Source of the DNA: Theocolax elegans | Taxonomy: Eukaryota > Arthropoda > Insecta > Hymenoptera > Cerocephalidae | Assembly: GCA_026168455.1 (NCBI GenBank) | Contig: CM047430.1 | Span: 71,153,044 to 71,217,043, forward strand | DNA: 64,000 nt | Direction: 5' to 3' | Shown here: one piece after another, positions 33,692 to 45,276 of the stretch | How positions within the stretch are numbered: position 1 is the stretch's first letter | Layout of the letters: each line of letters opens with the position of its first letter | Notes under the pieces: generated by a model | Database searches by the model: none | Told to the model about the DNA's origin: nothing | What the model saw: the letters and a program-made list of their open reading frames with translations, nothing else | Program-made: the position numbers and the translations under genes

Positions 33692-33782
33692 TATGGGTAA
33701 GTATGTGTAAGTGTGCGTGTGCATGTGCGCATGCGCGTGTGTGTGCGAGTGTATGTACATGTACGTGAGCATGTGTGTGTTT
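33692..33782. repeat. Alternating purine-pyrimidine GT/GC tract
   Basis: A degenerate (GT)n tract with GCATGCGCGTGTGTG segments favours Z-DNA. It has no coding meaning. Confidence 0.8.
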
Positions 33783-33930
33783 ATATACGACTAAGCAAAA
33801 GTCTAAATCTACGCAGGGGACGCAAAAGGGGGTCTATAAAGAAAACGCCCGCTGCTGTTTTCTTTATGGGCGCAAAAGGGCTACTTTAGTCCCTATTTTT
33901 AGGGCGCAAAAACGCGATTTTCGTGTATGT
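33783..33930. repeat. Short spaced repeats of gcgcaaaaggg type
   Basis: gacgcaaaagggg, gggcgcaaaaggg and gggcgcaaaaacg recur, and gaaaacgcccgctgctgttttctt contains an inverted gaaaa(c)/(g)ttttc pair. It may be a remnant of an unknown repeat. No coding is seen. Confidence 0.4.
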
Positions 33931-33999
33931 GTTACAAAAAAATAATTATGTATGTTTAACCATTATGTTATTTATAAACAAAGAGTAACTAATAAGTAA

Positions 34000-34526
34000 A
34001 ATTGTTGTTCGGCTAGTCCAGCACAATTTTAAATCCGTGTAAACGCTGAAGGCGCGGTATCCGCTATTAGACGAATCGCGAGTAAAGGAACTTGAAGAAA
34101 AGGGCGAAACAACGCGTAATAATTAAATATACTAATTAGGCTTTATTGACTAAATAAAACATAGTTACAGGCGTGCTTGCAGTACGCGATACGCAAGTCG
34201 AAGAAATAAGCGCGGGAAGAGAGAGAGAAAATGACAGAGCAGGCACTTACAGTGCGAAATCGCCGATCTCTGGTGAATCTTTCCACCCTGTGCCGACTTT
34301 ACGAAGCTAACTTCGAGTGGATTACACAGACCAAATAGAGATATTTGAGAAATAACTAACTCTCGGCTTTTATTAGTAAATTTTTATATAAATTAAGGCA
34401 CTTCGATTGTCTTGGCTTACACGCGTTGCTCGAACGTTCAAATTAGTTTAATTTTCGGTGAACGCGTCGCGAATGTTCTCTCTTTATATCTCTTTCTAAA
34501 ATACGGGGAGCGTCGACCTGTAACAG
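34000..34526 (-). repeat. Possible solo LTR or CpG-rich promoter
   Basis: On the minus strand the block begins TGTTACAGGTCGACG, contains an AATAAA about 150 bp in, and has mixed GC content unlike its flanks. This is how an LTR would look. The other end and a target duplication were not found, so a host regulatory region is equally possible. Confidence 0.25.
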
Positions 34527-35027
34527 CTCATAATAAATTAGTACATTGTAGTTAAAGAGAGAGAGAGAAACATAACGATACACTCGATATAACGTTGATT
34601 TATTAAATATTTATTTATTTTAAATAAATGTATTTTTAGATGCAAGTCTTTATTTACTCGAGATTTGTTAGTAATTTATTTACATAACTTGAAGAAAATT
34701 TTTTGAATAAATGAATTTTATTAGTAGGAGATCTTTTGTACAAAACGCAAGGTACAGTGTTTGCCCTTAACATAAGTGCAGAAGATGCCCCAAGAATTTC
34801 TTAGTGTAGATAGTATTTAAATGAATTCTAAAAAATTGTATTCCTTTTAATTAATAGTATCTAAATAGATTTTTTAATTATGTAATAATATTTTATTATA
34901 GTAAAATTCAAAATTTAAACGTATACACAAAGTTTGAATCTATTATTTAAGACCTATGAAAATGCTATTAAAAATGGCTAACTAGGAGAGGACTCGGCCT
35001 TCGGTTCACGTATCTTAACTAAACTTT

Positions 35028-35494
35028 AGGGTATGTTTTGTAATATGAAAATATGAGGAATGTCAGATTTTTAGACCCTAACTCGTTAATTTACTCGAGT
35101 TATCGTTAACTAACGCAAATTTTGTCAAAAAATGTACTTTCATTTTGATCGCTTATAAGTCAGAAACGAATAAAGATAGATTCTCAATTTAAAATCCAAA
35201 AGGAAGCTGAGAGCGAATTCATGTGATTGGAAAAAAAAATTCATCTATTTCTTATTTTCTCTATAACTGTGCTCAAATGGACCGATTTGAGCTTCTTTCT
35301 TTTTTAAATCACATATATTTGATCTCAGTTTTCTTCTAAATTTTAGATTGAGTATTCGTTTCCGAGTTATACCGAGTTATAAGCGATCAAAGTGGAAGTA
35401 ATTGTTTACAAAATTTGCTTTAATTAGCGGTAACTTGGGTAAATTAACGCGTTAGAGTCTAAAAATCTGGCTCATATTACAAAATATATTCCAG
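35028..35494. mobile_element. Foldback MITE, about 470 bp
   Basis: The arms share ttttgtaatatga, cagatttttagac, taactcgttaattta, tttgatcgcttataa and a degenerate gaaacgaata block in inverted order; the centre is aactgtgctcaaatgg. Related text with the same word order occurs at 51640-52300. Noncoding. Confidence 0.65.
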
Positions 35495-36070
35495 TGTTTC
35501 AAAATACAATAAAATTGTGTTTAACATTCAAAGATGTTGTACGATTTCAAAGATGGAAATACGATGTACAAATCTGTGTATGAAACAAAGACTTTCAGCA
35601 AATAACCTATATATTTTAGTTATTTTCAGTACTTATTTCTGGGGTTAAAATTTCTATAATATTGGCTATGTTTTCTATAATTTTTCGTTTTCATTTAGCT
35701 AGAATAGTTATTCCATTATACTTAAGTACACTCGGTCGATATAACAATTAATTGTGACATTGATCCTTTTGACAAAATCTACAAGAATCGTCCAAGCTAT
35801 TCCATTTATCGTGTCATCGATATTTCTCTGGATCGTGTATGCTTTCCGGTACGAATATCGGATTTTGTTCCGTAATTTATTTCGACCAAGAAATACATCG
35901 AAAGAAACCAAAAACGCGACCAATATAAAGAAACCGAGAGACTCGGTGTTACACGAATAGAAAAGACGAATAAAAATTACCTAAATATTTATTTTTCGTT
36001 TTTATCATTTTTGTCCAGAAATTGTACATAAAAATTGAAAATAACGTTAAAATTTTTATATTAACGCAAA

Positions 36071-36213
36071 ACAGCCCTAGTAGAAATTGAACATTTGAAG
36101 GTTAAATAAAACTCAAATTTTGCCATTTATTGGGCATTTATTTGGTATTTTATGACACTTGGCCAGTTTTTGGCTTAAAAGACGTTACATTTATGATCAA
36201 ATTTCTACTAGGA
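36071..36213. mobile_element. Small TIR element, about 140 bp
   Basis: CCTAGTAGAAATT opens it, and AATTTCTACTAGG closes it as a perfect 13-bp inverted repeat. It is noncoding and lies just downstream of the Dmrt 3' end. Confidence 0.5.
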
Positions 36214-36331
36214 AATAAGACACTTTTTAACACTAATTTTTTCTTCATGCACGTTGTTAAAACAATTTCAAAAACTAGGAACGCAATAATATGTACAAAA
36301 TATAAATGTAACTATAAATACAAATCCATAA

Positions 36332-37647
36332 TCACTTTTGCCCGATAATCGATTCAACGCTAAACGATATTTTCGATTTGGTGCCACTGTCCTCTGAATA
36401 ACTTTGTAACGACCGGTAAGGTTTGACCGCGAGTTTCGATGCAACATCGTTCGAAAGGTTGGAGCTGGTGGTGGTGGTGCTGTTGCTCGTATTACTGGCG
36501 ATGGTGGTACTCGAATTTTTACAATTCGGATAATAGGCCAACCAATTCGGTATCTGCGAGTACGTCTGGCCAAAATTTCGAAAATCCATCGAAGGATCGG
36601 TCGGTTTATCCTCGGTTTGCCCAACGAACGCCTGACTATCGGTCAACGCTGAAATGTTAACGTTCCTTTTTCAAACGTGGTTTTGTTTTTGTTGCGGATC
36701 AATCGGTCTATGACCCGATGCCGCGGTATATAACGATACGCAATGTCACAATACCTGGTAGAGCGCAGGGAATCGCCTCGATAACGGCGAGATCTCGGGC
36801 GACGCCGATGCGAGTTTGGGTGAGGTGAATCCGATGCCTCTGGAAATTTCGAAGTCTGCGGTGATAGGCGGCGAGGGCGCGATGTCGATTCGCTTCGATC
36901 GGCTCGCCATCGGTCAAGGAGTCGCGAGCCTGCTGTTGCCTCCTGAGCGCGACTTGGGCCGCCATCACCCTCTGACGCTCAACGACCAGTAAACAGCAAG
37001 CGCATCGGCAATCCTTCCACAAGCAGGCTCGTTTGTGTCCCTTCAATCCGGACACTACGCCGTGGTTACGGCACCTCGCGCATTTTGGACTTCGCGTTCG
37101 AATCGCGCTTGAACTTTCCACTCCTCCCGACGACAGTCGTTCCTCTAAACATCCGAACGTGTTCGTTTACATCAGGTTTTATATTTTATGTTTTATTCGC
37201 GCGATTACAACCGTCTTCAAATATAAATTATTTGTCACGATCGTCTATAATAATCTCGTTACCTGCAGTATATTCAAAATTGATTTTGATACTATATATT
37301 TTATACGTAACGCGATTGTCATTCTCGATTACCAAAAGTAACAAATTTAACGATACAAAGTACGAGATGAAAAAAAAAATTCTCGAAACCTATACTATTC
37401 TAGAACTATCGAGTCACCGATACATATGTATAAGTAATGTAACGAAATATGTGAAATAAAAAAAAACCCAAAAGGTTAACCAATCGAATTTACCAGTTTC
37501 ACTATCGGTCTGCATGGTAGACGCGTCTGAACTTTCGTCGGACAAAGTCAAAATTACACTGTCGACGTTACGTAGCCCTGTGTAAGTATATACATCGTTC
37601 CGTTTTAAGTATGTAGAGAAACTCCGCCTACAATCGTCCCGTACCAT
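36332..37647 (-). CDS. dmrt11E: DM-domain transcription factor (Dmrt), 3 exons, 286 aa
   Basis: This is a nuclear DNA-binding regulator of the doublesex/mab-3 family. My model is 37647-37494, 37144-36755 and 36648-36332. Exon sizes of 154, 390 and 317 nt sum to 861, an exact codon multiple. Donors are actg/gtaaat and ccag/gtattg; acceptors are gtttag and atttcag. The DM domain starts near residue 69 ([20 protein letters not shown]). It keeps all CCHC/HCCC zinc ligands and ends in [20 protein letters not shown], which is closest to the DMRT2/dmrt11E class. A basic helix ([11 protein letters not shown]) and an Asn/Ser/Thr-rich C-terminal exon follow. No DMA motif is visible. The ortholog name is less sure than the family. 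The upstream flank (37650-37740) is GC-richer and may hold the promoter. Confidence 0.88.
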
Positions 37648-37904
37648 GCGTTAAGCTACGCCAACCTTCTACCTTTCAACCAATCGGATACGATTCTCTT
37701 TTCGTTTACGCGACCGAGAGACGAGAATTGCGAAAAATATGGCCGTTCTTATATGTATATGCTTTACATATAGCTACTAAAATTTTATTAAAATTCTATT
37801 TTTCGTGCGTACGTAATGTACCAGAGTTAAATTAATACATTCGCGATTTGAAGGAATGTGGATTTTAACAATATTTGGATACTAGTACATGGTATAGAGT
37901 TTGA

Positions 37905-40408
37905 ATGAGTCGAAAAATATATTTATCATTTGCGACAGATGGTATATTTACGTTTTGTTTTTTTAATCATTTTAGCGAAATATATTAATGTGTTTAATAT
38001 TAAAAAATATATATTGAACCAATCCGGGCGATAACGACAAATGGACGTTTTATATATATATATATATATATATGCATATAACTTGAAAGAATGTGTATTA
38101 GTATACTTATTACTGATAAAACTTATGAAATTTTTAAATCTGTACTAAATAATAATAACGGATCTAAAATTCAATGTAATGCTTGAAATACAGATGTAAA
38201 ATTGTTTGAAGATAAAATAAATATTAATCAAGTATAATGACATGCTCTTTTCCAAATATCCATATGATATACAATGAGTTAAAAATTAAATACATTAATT
38301 ATTGCATTTTTTAAAAATAATACTACTAAAAACAGTAATGGCAAAAGAAAATTCAAATTTTAACAGCGGTAATATAAAATACGAATTTCATTTGAAAAGT
38401 TTTTCAAAAAAAAGATTTTAATGATATTTCAAAATTGCATGGATATATGTGAGTAGAGAATGTAAATTTATATAAAACAATATTTTAAATAAATAAATAT
38501 GTATTTATTAAAAACAGAAGTTTATTTAAGGAATGAATTTATTTACAATAATCAAAATAAATATCTATAGGCTCCGTAACTAACGGGAAAAATAAATTGG
38601 ATATATAATTGTGAATCAAAACGCAAATTTTAAAAGAGGGTGCAAATTACGAATTACAGGAGAAATAGAAAAAACAGGTTATTATTGATATGCCGCTAAA
38701 ATGTTGTAAATCCTTCTTTAAAATTAATACGAAAAATTATTTATTTAAGAAGAAAGTTTTATTACTCTATAAAGTACAAAATATTGATGACATAGAACTT
38801 TCGGACGATGAACCTTTGCCATTATGAAAATGAAACGAAGAATATTTAATAACGATGAAATTTCAATCTGAAAATAAAAAGAAAATATTCAAATTAATTG
38901 TTATAGATATCAAACCACCCAGTGACGAAATCATTAAACAACGCAAGCATCATCAAGCATATATTAATACTTTATTTTATATTTATAATTGAAACGAATT
39001 TCAAATCCAGGGAAATTAATATATCATTTGTTAAGGTTTTAAAGTTAAAAATATGCAAAGTTATGCCAAACTTCGTACAAAGTTCTTATAATTATTTTGG
39101 TATTGGTCGAAATATGGGACAAATTTGTCCAAAGAATGGGGCAAGTGTAGGATTACTTTTACTACACTTTATTTTTAGGTTATATTAATTTAGAGTTTGA
39201 ATGAGTCGAAAAATATATTTATCATTTGCGACAGATGGTATATTTACGTTTTGTTTTTTTAATCATTTTAGCGAAATATATTAATGTGTTTAATATTAAA
39301 AAATATATTGAACCAATCCGGGCGATAACGACAAATGGACGTTTTATATATATATATATATATATGCATATAACTTGAAAGAATGTGTATTAGTATACTT
39401 ATTACTGATAAAACTTATGAAATTTTTAAATCTGTACTAAATAATAATAACGGATCTAAAATTCAATGTAATGCTTGAAATACAGATGTAAAATTGTTTG
39501 AAGATAAAATAAATATTAATCAAGTATAATGACATGCTCTTTTCCAAATATCCATATGATATACAATGAGTTAAAATTAAATACATTAATTATTGCATTT
39601 TTTAAAAATAATACTACTAAAAACAGTAATGGCAAAAGAAAATTCAAATTTTAACAGCGGTAATATAAAATACGAATTTCATTTGAAAAGTTTTTCAAAA
39701 AAAAGATTTTAATGATATTTCAAAATTGCATGGATATATGTGAGTAGAGAATGTAAATTTATATAAAACAATATTTTAAATAAATAAATATGTATTTATT
39801 AAAAACAGAAGTTTATTTAAGGAATGAATTTATTTACAATAATCAAAATAAATATCTATAGGCTCCGTAACTAACGGGAAAAATAAATTGGATATATAAT
39901 TGTGAATCAAAACGCAAATTTTAAAAGAGGGTGCAAATTACGAATTACAGGAGAAATAGAAAAAACAGGTTATTATTGATATGCCGCTAAAATGTTGTAA
40001 ATCCTTCTTTAAAATTAATACGAAAAATTATTTATTTAAGAAGAAAGTTTTATTACTCTATAAAGTACAAAATATTGATGACATAGAACTTTCGGACGAT
40101 GAACCTTTGCCATTATGAAAATGAAACGAAGAATATTTAATAACGATGAAATTTCAATCTGAAAATAAAAAGAAAATATTCAAATTAATTGTTATAGATA
40201 TCAAACCACCCAGTGACGAAATCATTAAACAACGCAAGCATCATCAAGCATATATTAATACTTTTATTTTATATTTATAATTGAAACGAATTTCAAATCC
40301 AGGGAAATTAATATATCATTTGTTAAGGTTTTAAAGTTAAAAATATCCAAAGAATGGGGCAAGTGTAGGATTACTTTTACTACACTTTATTTTTAGGTTA
40401 TATTAATT
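37905..40408. repeat. Near-identical tandem duplication, 1.2-1.3 kb unit
   Basis: Copy 1 is 37905-39190 and copy 2 39191-40408. Both begin tagagtttgaatgagtcg and end aggttatattaatt. The differences seen are a 74-bp deletion in copy 2, the (AT)n length and a few single-base indels. Each unit contains an inverted copy of the A repeat from 25-30 kb (tgtgtattagtatacttatt to aattacaggagaaatag). No ORF over 90 codons exists. Confidence 0.92.
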
Positions 40409-40467
40409 TAAAATTTGAAAAGAAAAGAAATTAAAAATAATTTAACATTACTCGATTTACACCTGAA

Positions 40468-40846
40468 AGAAAAAACATACATGTATTTCCAAAAGATTTC
40501 AAGGTCCTCGGTGAATTTCATCCTCTTCATCAAACTCGTCGCAGCACGTCATTTCAAGTCGACGTTGAGGGTTAGACTGATGCATCGACGTCAAGAAAAA
40601 TTTCTTAGTGACCAGTAAACAAGAAGTCATTTGATTGCTCGTTACTTAGGACGTTTGTGAAATTTGCTTGACGACCAGCAAACAAATGACTTCTTGTTTA
40701 CTGGTCACTAAGAATTTTTCTTGACGCCGATGTATCAGTCTAACCCTCAACGTCGACTTGAAATGACGTGCTGCAACGACTTAGATCAAGAGATGAAATT
40801 GACCGTGAACCTTGAAATCTTTTGGAAATACATGTATGCTTTTTCT
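40468..40846. mobile_element. Foldback element, 380 bp
   Basis: The arms are nearly perfect inverted repeats of about 150 bp. Both ends read aaacatacatgtatttcc (left) and its complement (right), and inner arms carry ctcaacgtcgacttgaaatg and ttgtttactggtcactaag. The spacer is about 55 bp. Noncoding. Confidence 0.85.
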
Positions 40847-40872
40847 AGGTATTTTATAGTTTATAACTATAT

Positions 40873-41540
40873 AGGGGACATTTCACACCAATTGGTCTGG
40901 CCAACATTGTATAATGCACCAAATTTTTGGTAAAGTTTGGAGATGTTTTCCAGAAGACAGATGAAAATATCAATTGCTAGTACGAGTCTACACAAAAAAT
41001 ATTCCCACAGGATTTCCAATAAGAAATCTGAATTCAAATCCATTTTACGACTAAACAATTATACATTGATTCTTAAATAAAGTAAATGGATTATGATAAT
41101 ACTATTTATAAAGTAACCAACACTATATTTCAATTTGACTACTGGGCGGTTAACACAGTTAGATATATAAGATTAATATTATTTTTAACTATAACGTTCA
41201 AAGGTTTTTACTACTTGCTTTCAATTATTGTCAACTTCTTCAATTGAAAAACGTACAAAGTCGTAAATAACAAGGTCTATATGTTCATTAGATGTTGAAA
41301 ATTTTAAGCGATAAATATCTGCGTTACCTAGCTATTAATTTTTTGACAATTCTTCGATTTTAAATAACTTTACGAAAGTCTAATGTAGTTTGTGTATATT
41401 TTTTTTGATATTAAGAATTCTGACCCAAATGGTTAGATTTTACAGATTATTGGCAGAAAAAGTTATCGATGTTATATACAAAAGTTGATGGATTTTGAAA
41501 TTTTTCATTTTTTGATGTTATAGAATAACTCTTGAATAAA
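40873..41540 (+). mobile_element. Diverged B-family fragment
   Basis: tataggggacatttcacacc, then gcaccaaatttttgg and ttttccagaaga, follow the left end of the 28.9-kb TIR element. The right part (ttaagaattctgacccaaat, gttatagaataactcttg) matches the B body. Heavily decayed. Confidence 0.5.
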
Positions 41541-44500
41541 TAGCTATAAAATTGCTATAATTGCTAATAAAATAAATAAATAAAATAAATAAAAAAAAAC
41601 ACTTTCAATTAATTAAACATAAAAATAAAAAACTATATAATTCAATTTTATTAAAATATTAGTTTGATTCTGAATCTATACACATTTGATATCGTAGTTA
41701 CAAGATGAATGAATTATTTATATAAAATCTCTAACGATTACAATACATAATTATTGAAACGTATTTTACGATTTGAATCTTAATTCGATACGCGGATGAT
41801 TAACGATATATCTTTGAAGCAGAGTGAATAGCCTCTCAAGACACCACGGGGTCTCGCTATATATACATAAATATGCGTGCATCTCGACATATAATAAAAT
41901 GAGAGCAGTATCGATGTAAAAAGAAGAAATAAAAAAAAAAAAGTATTTAGTTTTGTAAAATGTTGGTCCAGCAATATGCCCACAAAGATCGTATGAGGGA
42001 TGCGTGACGTATATACCGGATGTCGTGCCGCTTTATACCGATTCGTTTACTTTTCTCCGTCCTTCCGGAAAACAGACACTTCTCTTCATTACGTTGCTTA
42101 CATTGACGTATATATGTATATACATACGTGTATATGATCCTCATACCGCTAAGTGATCATCGGTTTAGCCTTTTAAGCCCCATCCCTGTATATTACGTAT
42201 ACGCGCAAACATATATATGGTATATTAATTTGAAACGAATACAAATTTAACGATATTTTTACATAAATTAAGAAATAAACCCTATCCTACTATCACAGTA
42301 CTATTATATTAGTTTGTTTCCATTATTCGTAAAAATGTTAATCCTCGATTTATGATAAACAAAAGTGATAAAGAAATATGATACACTTGTTATTAGAAAT
42401 TGTAATTAACTTATATTATATAATTATATTTCTTCGATGTTAACACTAACTTCTTGACTATTAAGATTTTAGGTAAATATAGAAATGAATGAAAGTTCAA
42501 CTGTTAAGAATATTGGTAAATAAATATTTTGTAAGTCATAAGATCTTATAAGAAACGTCGATTGTCTGAAATATTCCATATTCCTTTCTCTCAGTGTTCG
42601 TTATACTTGTCAAAATCTTACTCGTTAATTTATTTTTAAAATATTACTATTAAAATCAAAATACAGTAAATGTATCTTTAAATACTTTTTGTAATGTTTA
42701 CTCAAACACTTTTCTCCGTATATCACAATCTAACTGAACAATCTTTATAGTGAGGGAAGTGTTTGTTGCTACTAGAAAATTAATATAAACAATGTATTAT
42801 AAATATAACAAATGTATAATATAATGATTGTAATATATGTATTTGATTTTATATATATTTTTATTTATTTTATTTATTTAAAAATACTATTGTATTTACA
42901 CTTACAGAGATATATATAATCTATAAACAGAGTCATATATGAAAATGCAATATTATATTACACAATTTACAAAACAAATTTATCGAAAATTCGATTGTAG
43001 TATTTTTAAAGCAACGTTTTAGTTTATATACCTATACGAATACTGAATTTATATTATATCTTATAAGATTATTAAATCATTCGATGATTTGGATACAAAT
43101 TGTTTAATCGTGTCTTAACGACGCTTATTATTAACATTATTCTTTAGCGAAAGTAAATTTACTTTCATATTCTTCATGAGTATTATGCAATTTAATTCAA
43201 TTTCAGAATTTTCGGTTATTTTTTATAACAATTAACATACAAGTGTTCTTGTAAAACATAACGATTTTAAATAATTATACAAAATTGTACAATTAATCAT
43301 TATTCAACGTTCTAAATATGTACATAAATTTTACAAAACTTATAGATATCCGCACCGTAGAGCATCAGAGCCTATATATGTATACAAAATATATATTATT
43401 TCTGCTCGAACGCGTCAAGAGAAAGATTAAACGATTCCTCGCACTTTCCATGCGAAAATATATATACATATATAAATCGTGGATCTTGCATACAAAGTTC
43501 CTTGACGAATGTAAAAAGTACGGCCACCCATGATACACATGTTGACTTTAGCGAAATCCACACGGATGTCGTTCACTCGTTATTTCTTTAGCGCGTATAC
43601 ATTCTAGTGCTTTCTTTGATACCATCGAGTACATATATATATATATAAATAATGTTATTCTTCTTTTCCCAAGCGTCACTTAAGTTAATAGCTTTTCGTT
43701 TGTTTTAACCAACTTTTCGTCCGTAACCGCGGATCTTCTTGGAAACGCACGTGCATATATAACACCCGCTATATTACTATGTATTTTTTTAAGTGGTATC
43801 GTACAGTCTCGTTCGACCCATTGATCATTAAAATACTATCTCTCTAATTATATTATTTCAAATAAGAGAATCTTTTTACTTAACGATTTTAGTATACAAA
43901 TATATATATACACGCATCAAGACCAAGAGGGTTTAAATATAGATTATGTATGTATATAGGTATAGTCGAATCTTTAAAGTGTGCACATGTATACGTCGCA
44001 CCATCCGAAATTTACGCGTATATAGATATATACGTATATAATGATGATAAAACGTAGTGGGTGTCAACTGTAGACTACCGGTCTACATACCGAAGAGAAT
44101 CCTCTTCGTTTTCACGCGTGAACATATTTCCGTTTTTCTTCGTCGCGCTCGTTTCTCTTTCACGCACTCTCTCGGACAGACGCGACGTGTCTTTTGAATG
44201 AACCAACGCTTATTTTTTACATCGCAAGTGTATAATACCCGAACTTAAGCGGTTTTTCCTTTTTCTTCTTTATGCTTCTGCGATTTTAAGTATATTAACG
44301 TTCTTCCTTTCCGCGTAGTCAAATTTACAATCTAAACTTTTATACAGTGTTAACTTTGAACGGAATTGATATTAATTTACTGAAGAAAGAACAATTTTTA
44401 GTGGGAAATGGTATTATATTAAGTCCAGCAGAAAGATAATCTTCTATCATTGAATTTAATTGAAGTATATGCACGTTAGCTTACTGAATAATGGTAATAA

Positions 44501-45013
44501 TTTTTTTTTTTTGTTTGAGTAGAAACAAACTTTTTTCTACTTTGCAATTCAATTTTGGTTACTCGTAGAGAGAGCTTTCTAATAGTAAAATTTTTCAATT
44601 TTCTTAAAATTTGATAGATATATGTTTTGATATGTCTACAGTTCAAATTACATGTTTTTAGAAAATGTGTTTGTTCGCATACCGCCATATTCTTCTCATC
44701 TACTATATCGGTATAGTTATATACTTGGGCATGTATTCTTTTCTATGTTCAAATTCGAGAAAGTAATTGTTTTTAGATATATATAGATTTGCCTTTATAT
44801 AATAACTAATTTTCTAATTTTCGAAAATAAAAAATTTGTCCTTTTAATTCGGGTTTTTTAAATTATGTCTAGTAACTAATTTTTTTTTTTTTAATTTTTG
44901 TTATAAAACTCGAAAACTAATCAGTTTAATAAGCTTAACGGGGTGCCATAGTCAATATTTATCCTCCCTACCTTATCGGCAATCGTGTTTATTAGTAATA
45001 TATTTGTAAATAA
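41541..45013. other. Noncoding stretch, no gene recognised
   Basis: About 3.5 kb is mostly AT-rich. Slightly GC-richer, CpG-containing patches lie at 41790-42200, 43540-43800 and 44080-44200 (cgtcgcgctcgtttctct), which may be promoter or UTR sequence of an unseen host gene. I could not assemble a coding frame. Confidence 0.5.
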
Positions 45014-45276
45014 AACAGTATGTGAAAAAATAAGAGAAGAGGCGCCTTCGTTTATGAATAATCTAACTGTGTGCTGAATTTCAGATGAAAATTATATTGC
45101 GTTTTTGAGAAAAGTCTTACCAAAAATCTGAACCTAACCTCAACGAGATGAAAATATTTGATATTTTTGGTAAGACTTTTCTCGAAAACGCAATAATATT
45201 TTAATCTAAAAATCAGCACACAGTTAGATTGTCAATAAACGAAGGCGCCTCTTCTCTTATTTTTTCACATACTGTT
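45014..45276. mobile_element. Palindromic MITE, 263 bp
   Basis: AACAGTATGTGAAAAAATAA at the left is mirrored at the right, and the arms continue through gagaagaggcgccttcgttta and ggtaagacttttctcgaaaa. The arms are about 110 bp around a short centre (ctgaacctaacctcaacgag). Noncoding. Confidence 0.85.

Noticed and set aside
33422..33768. Small frames around the hairpins and GT tract
   Set aside because: Composition follows hairpins and simple repeat; no family similarity.
34000..34526. Definite solo LTR
   Set aside because: Only one end (TGTTACAGG) and an AATAAA are visible; no second end or target duplication, so it is listed only as possible.
36268..36660. Overlapping frames on both strands over the Dmrt last exon
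   Set aside because: They are shadows of the coding exon; only the 36648-36332 frame joins in phase to the DM exon.
37033..37459. Plus-strand 102 and 124 codon frames opposite Dmrt
   Set aside because: They are antisense to exon 2 and intron 1, with no recognisable domain.
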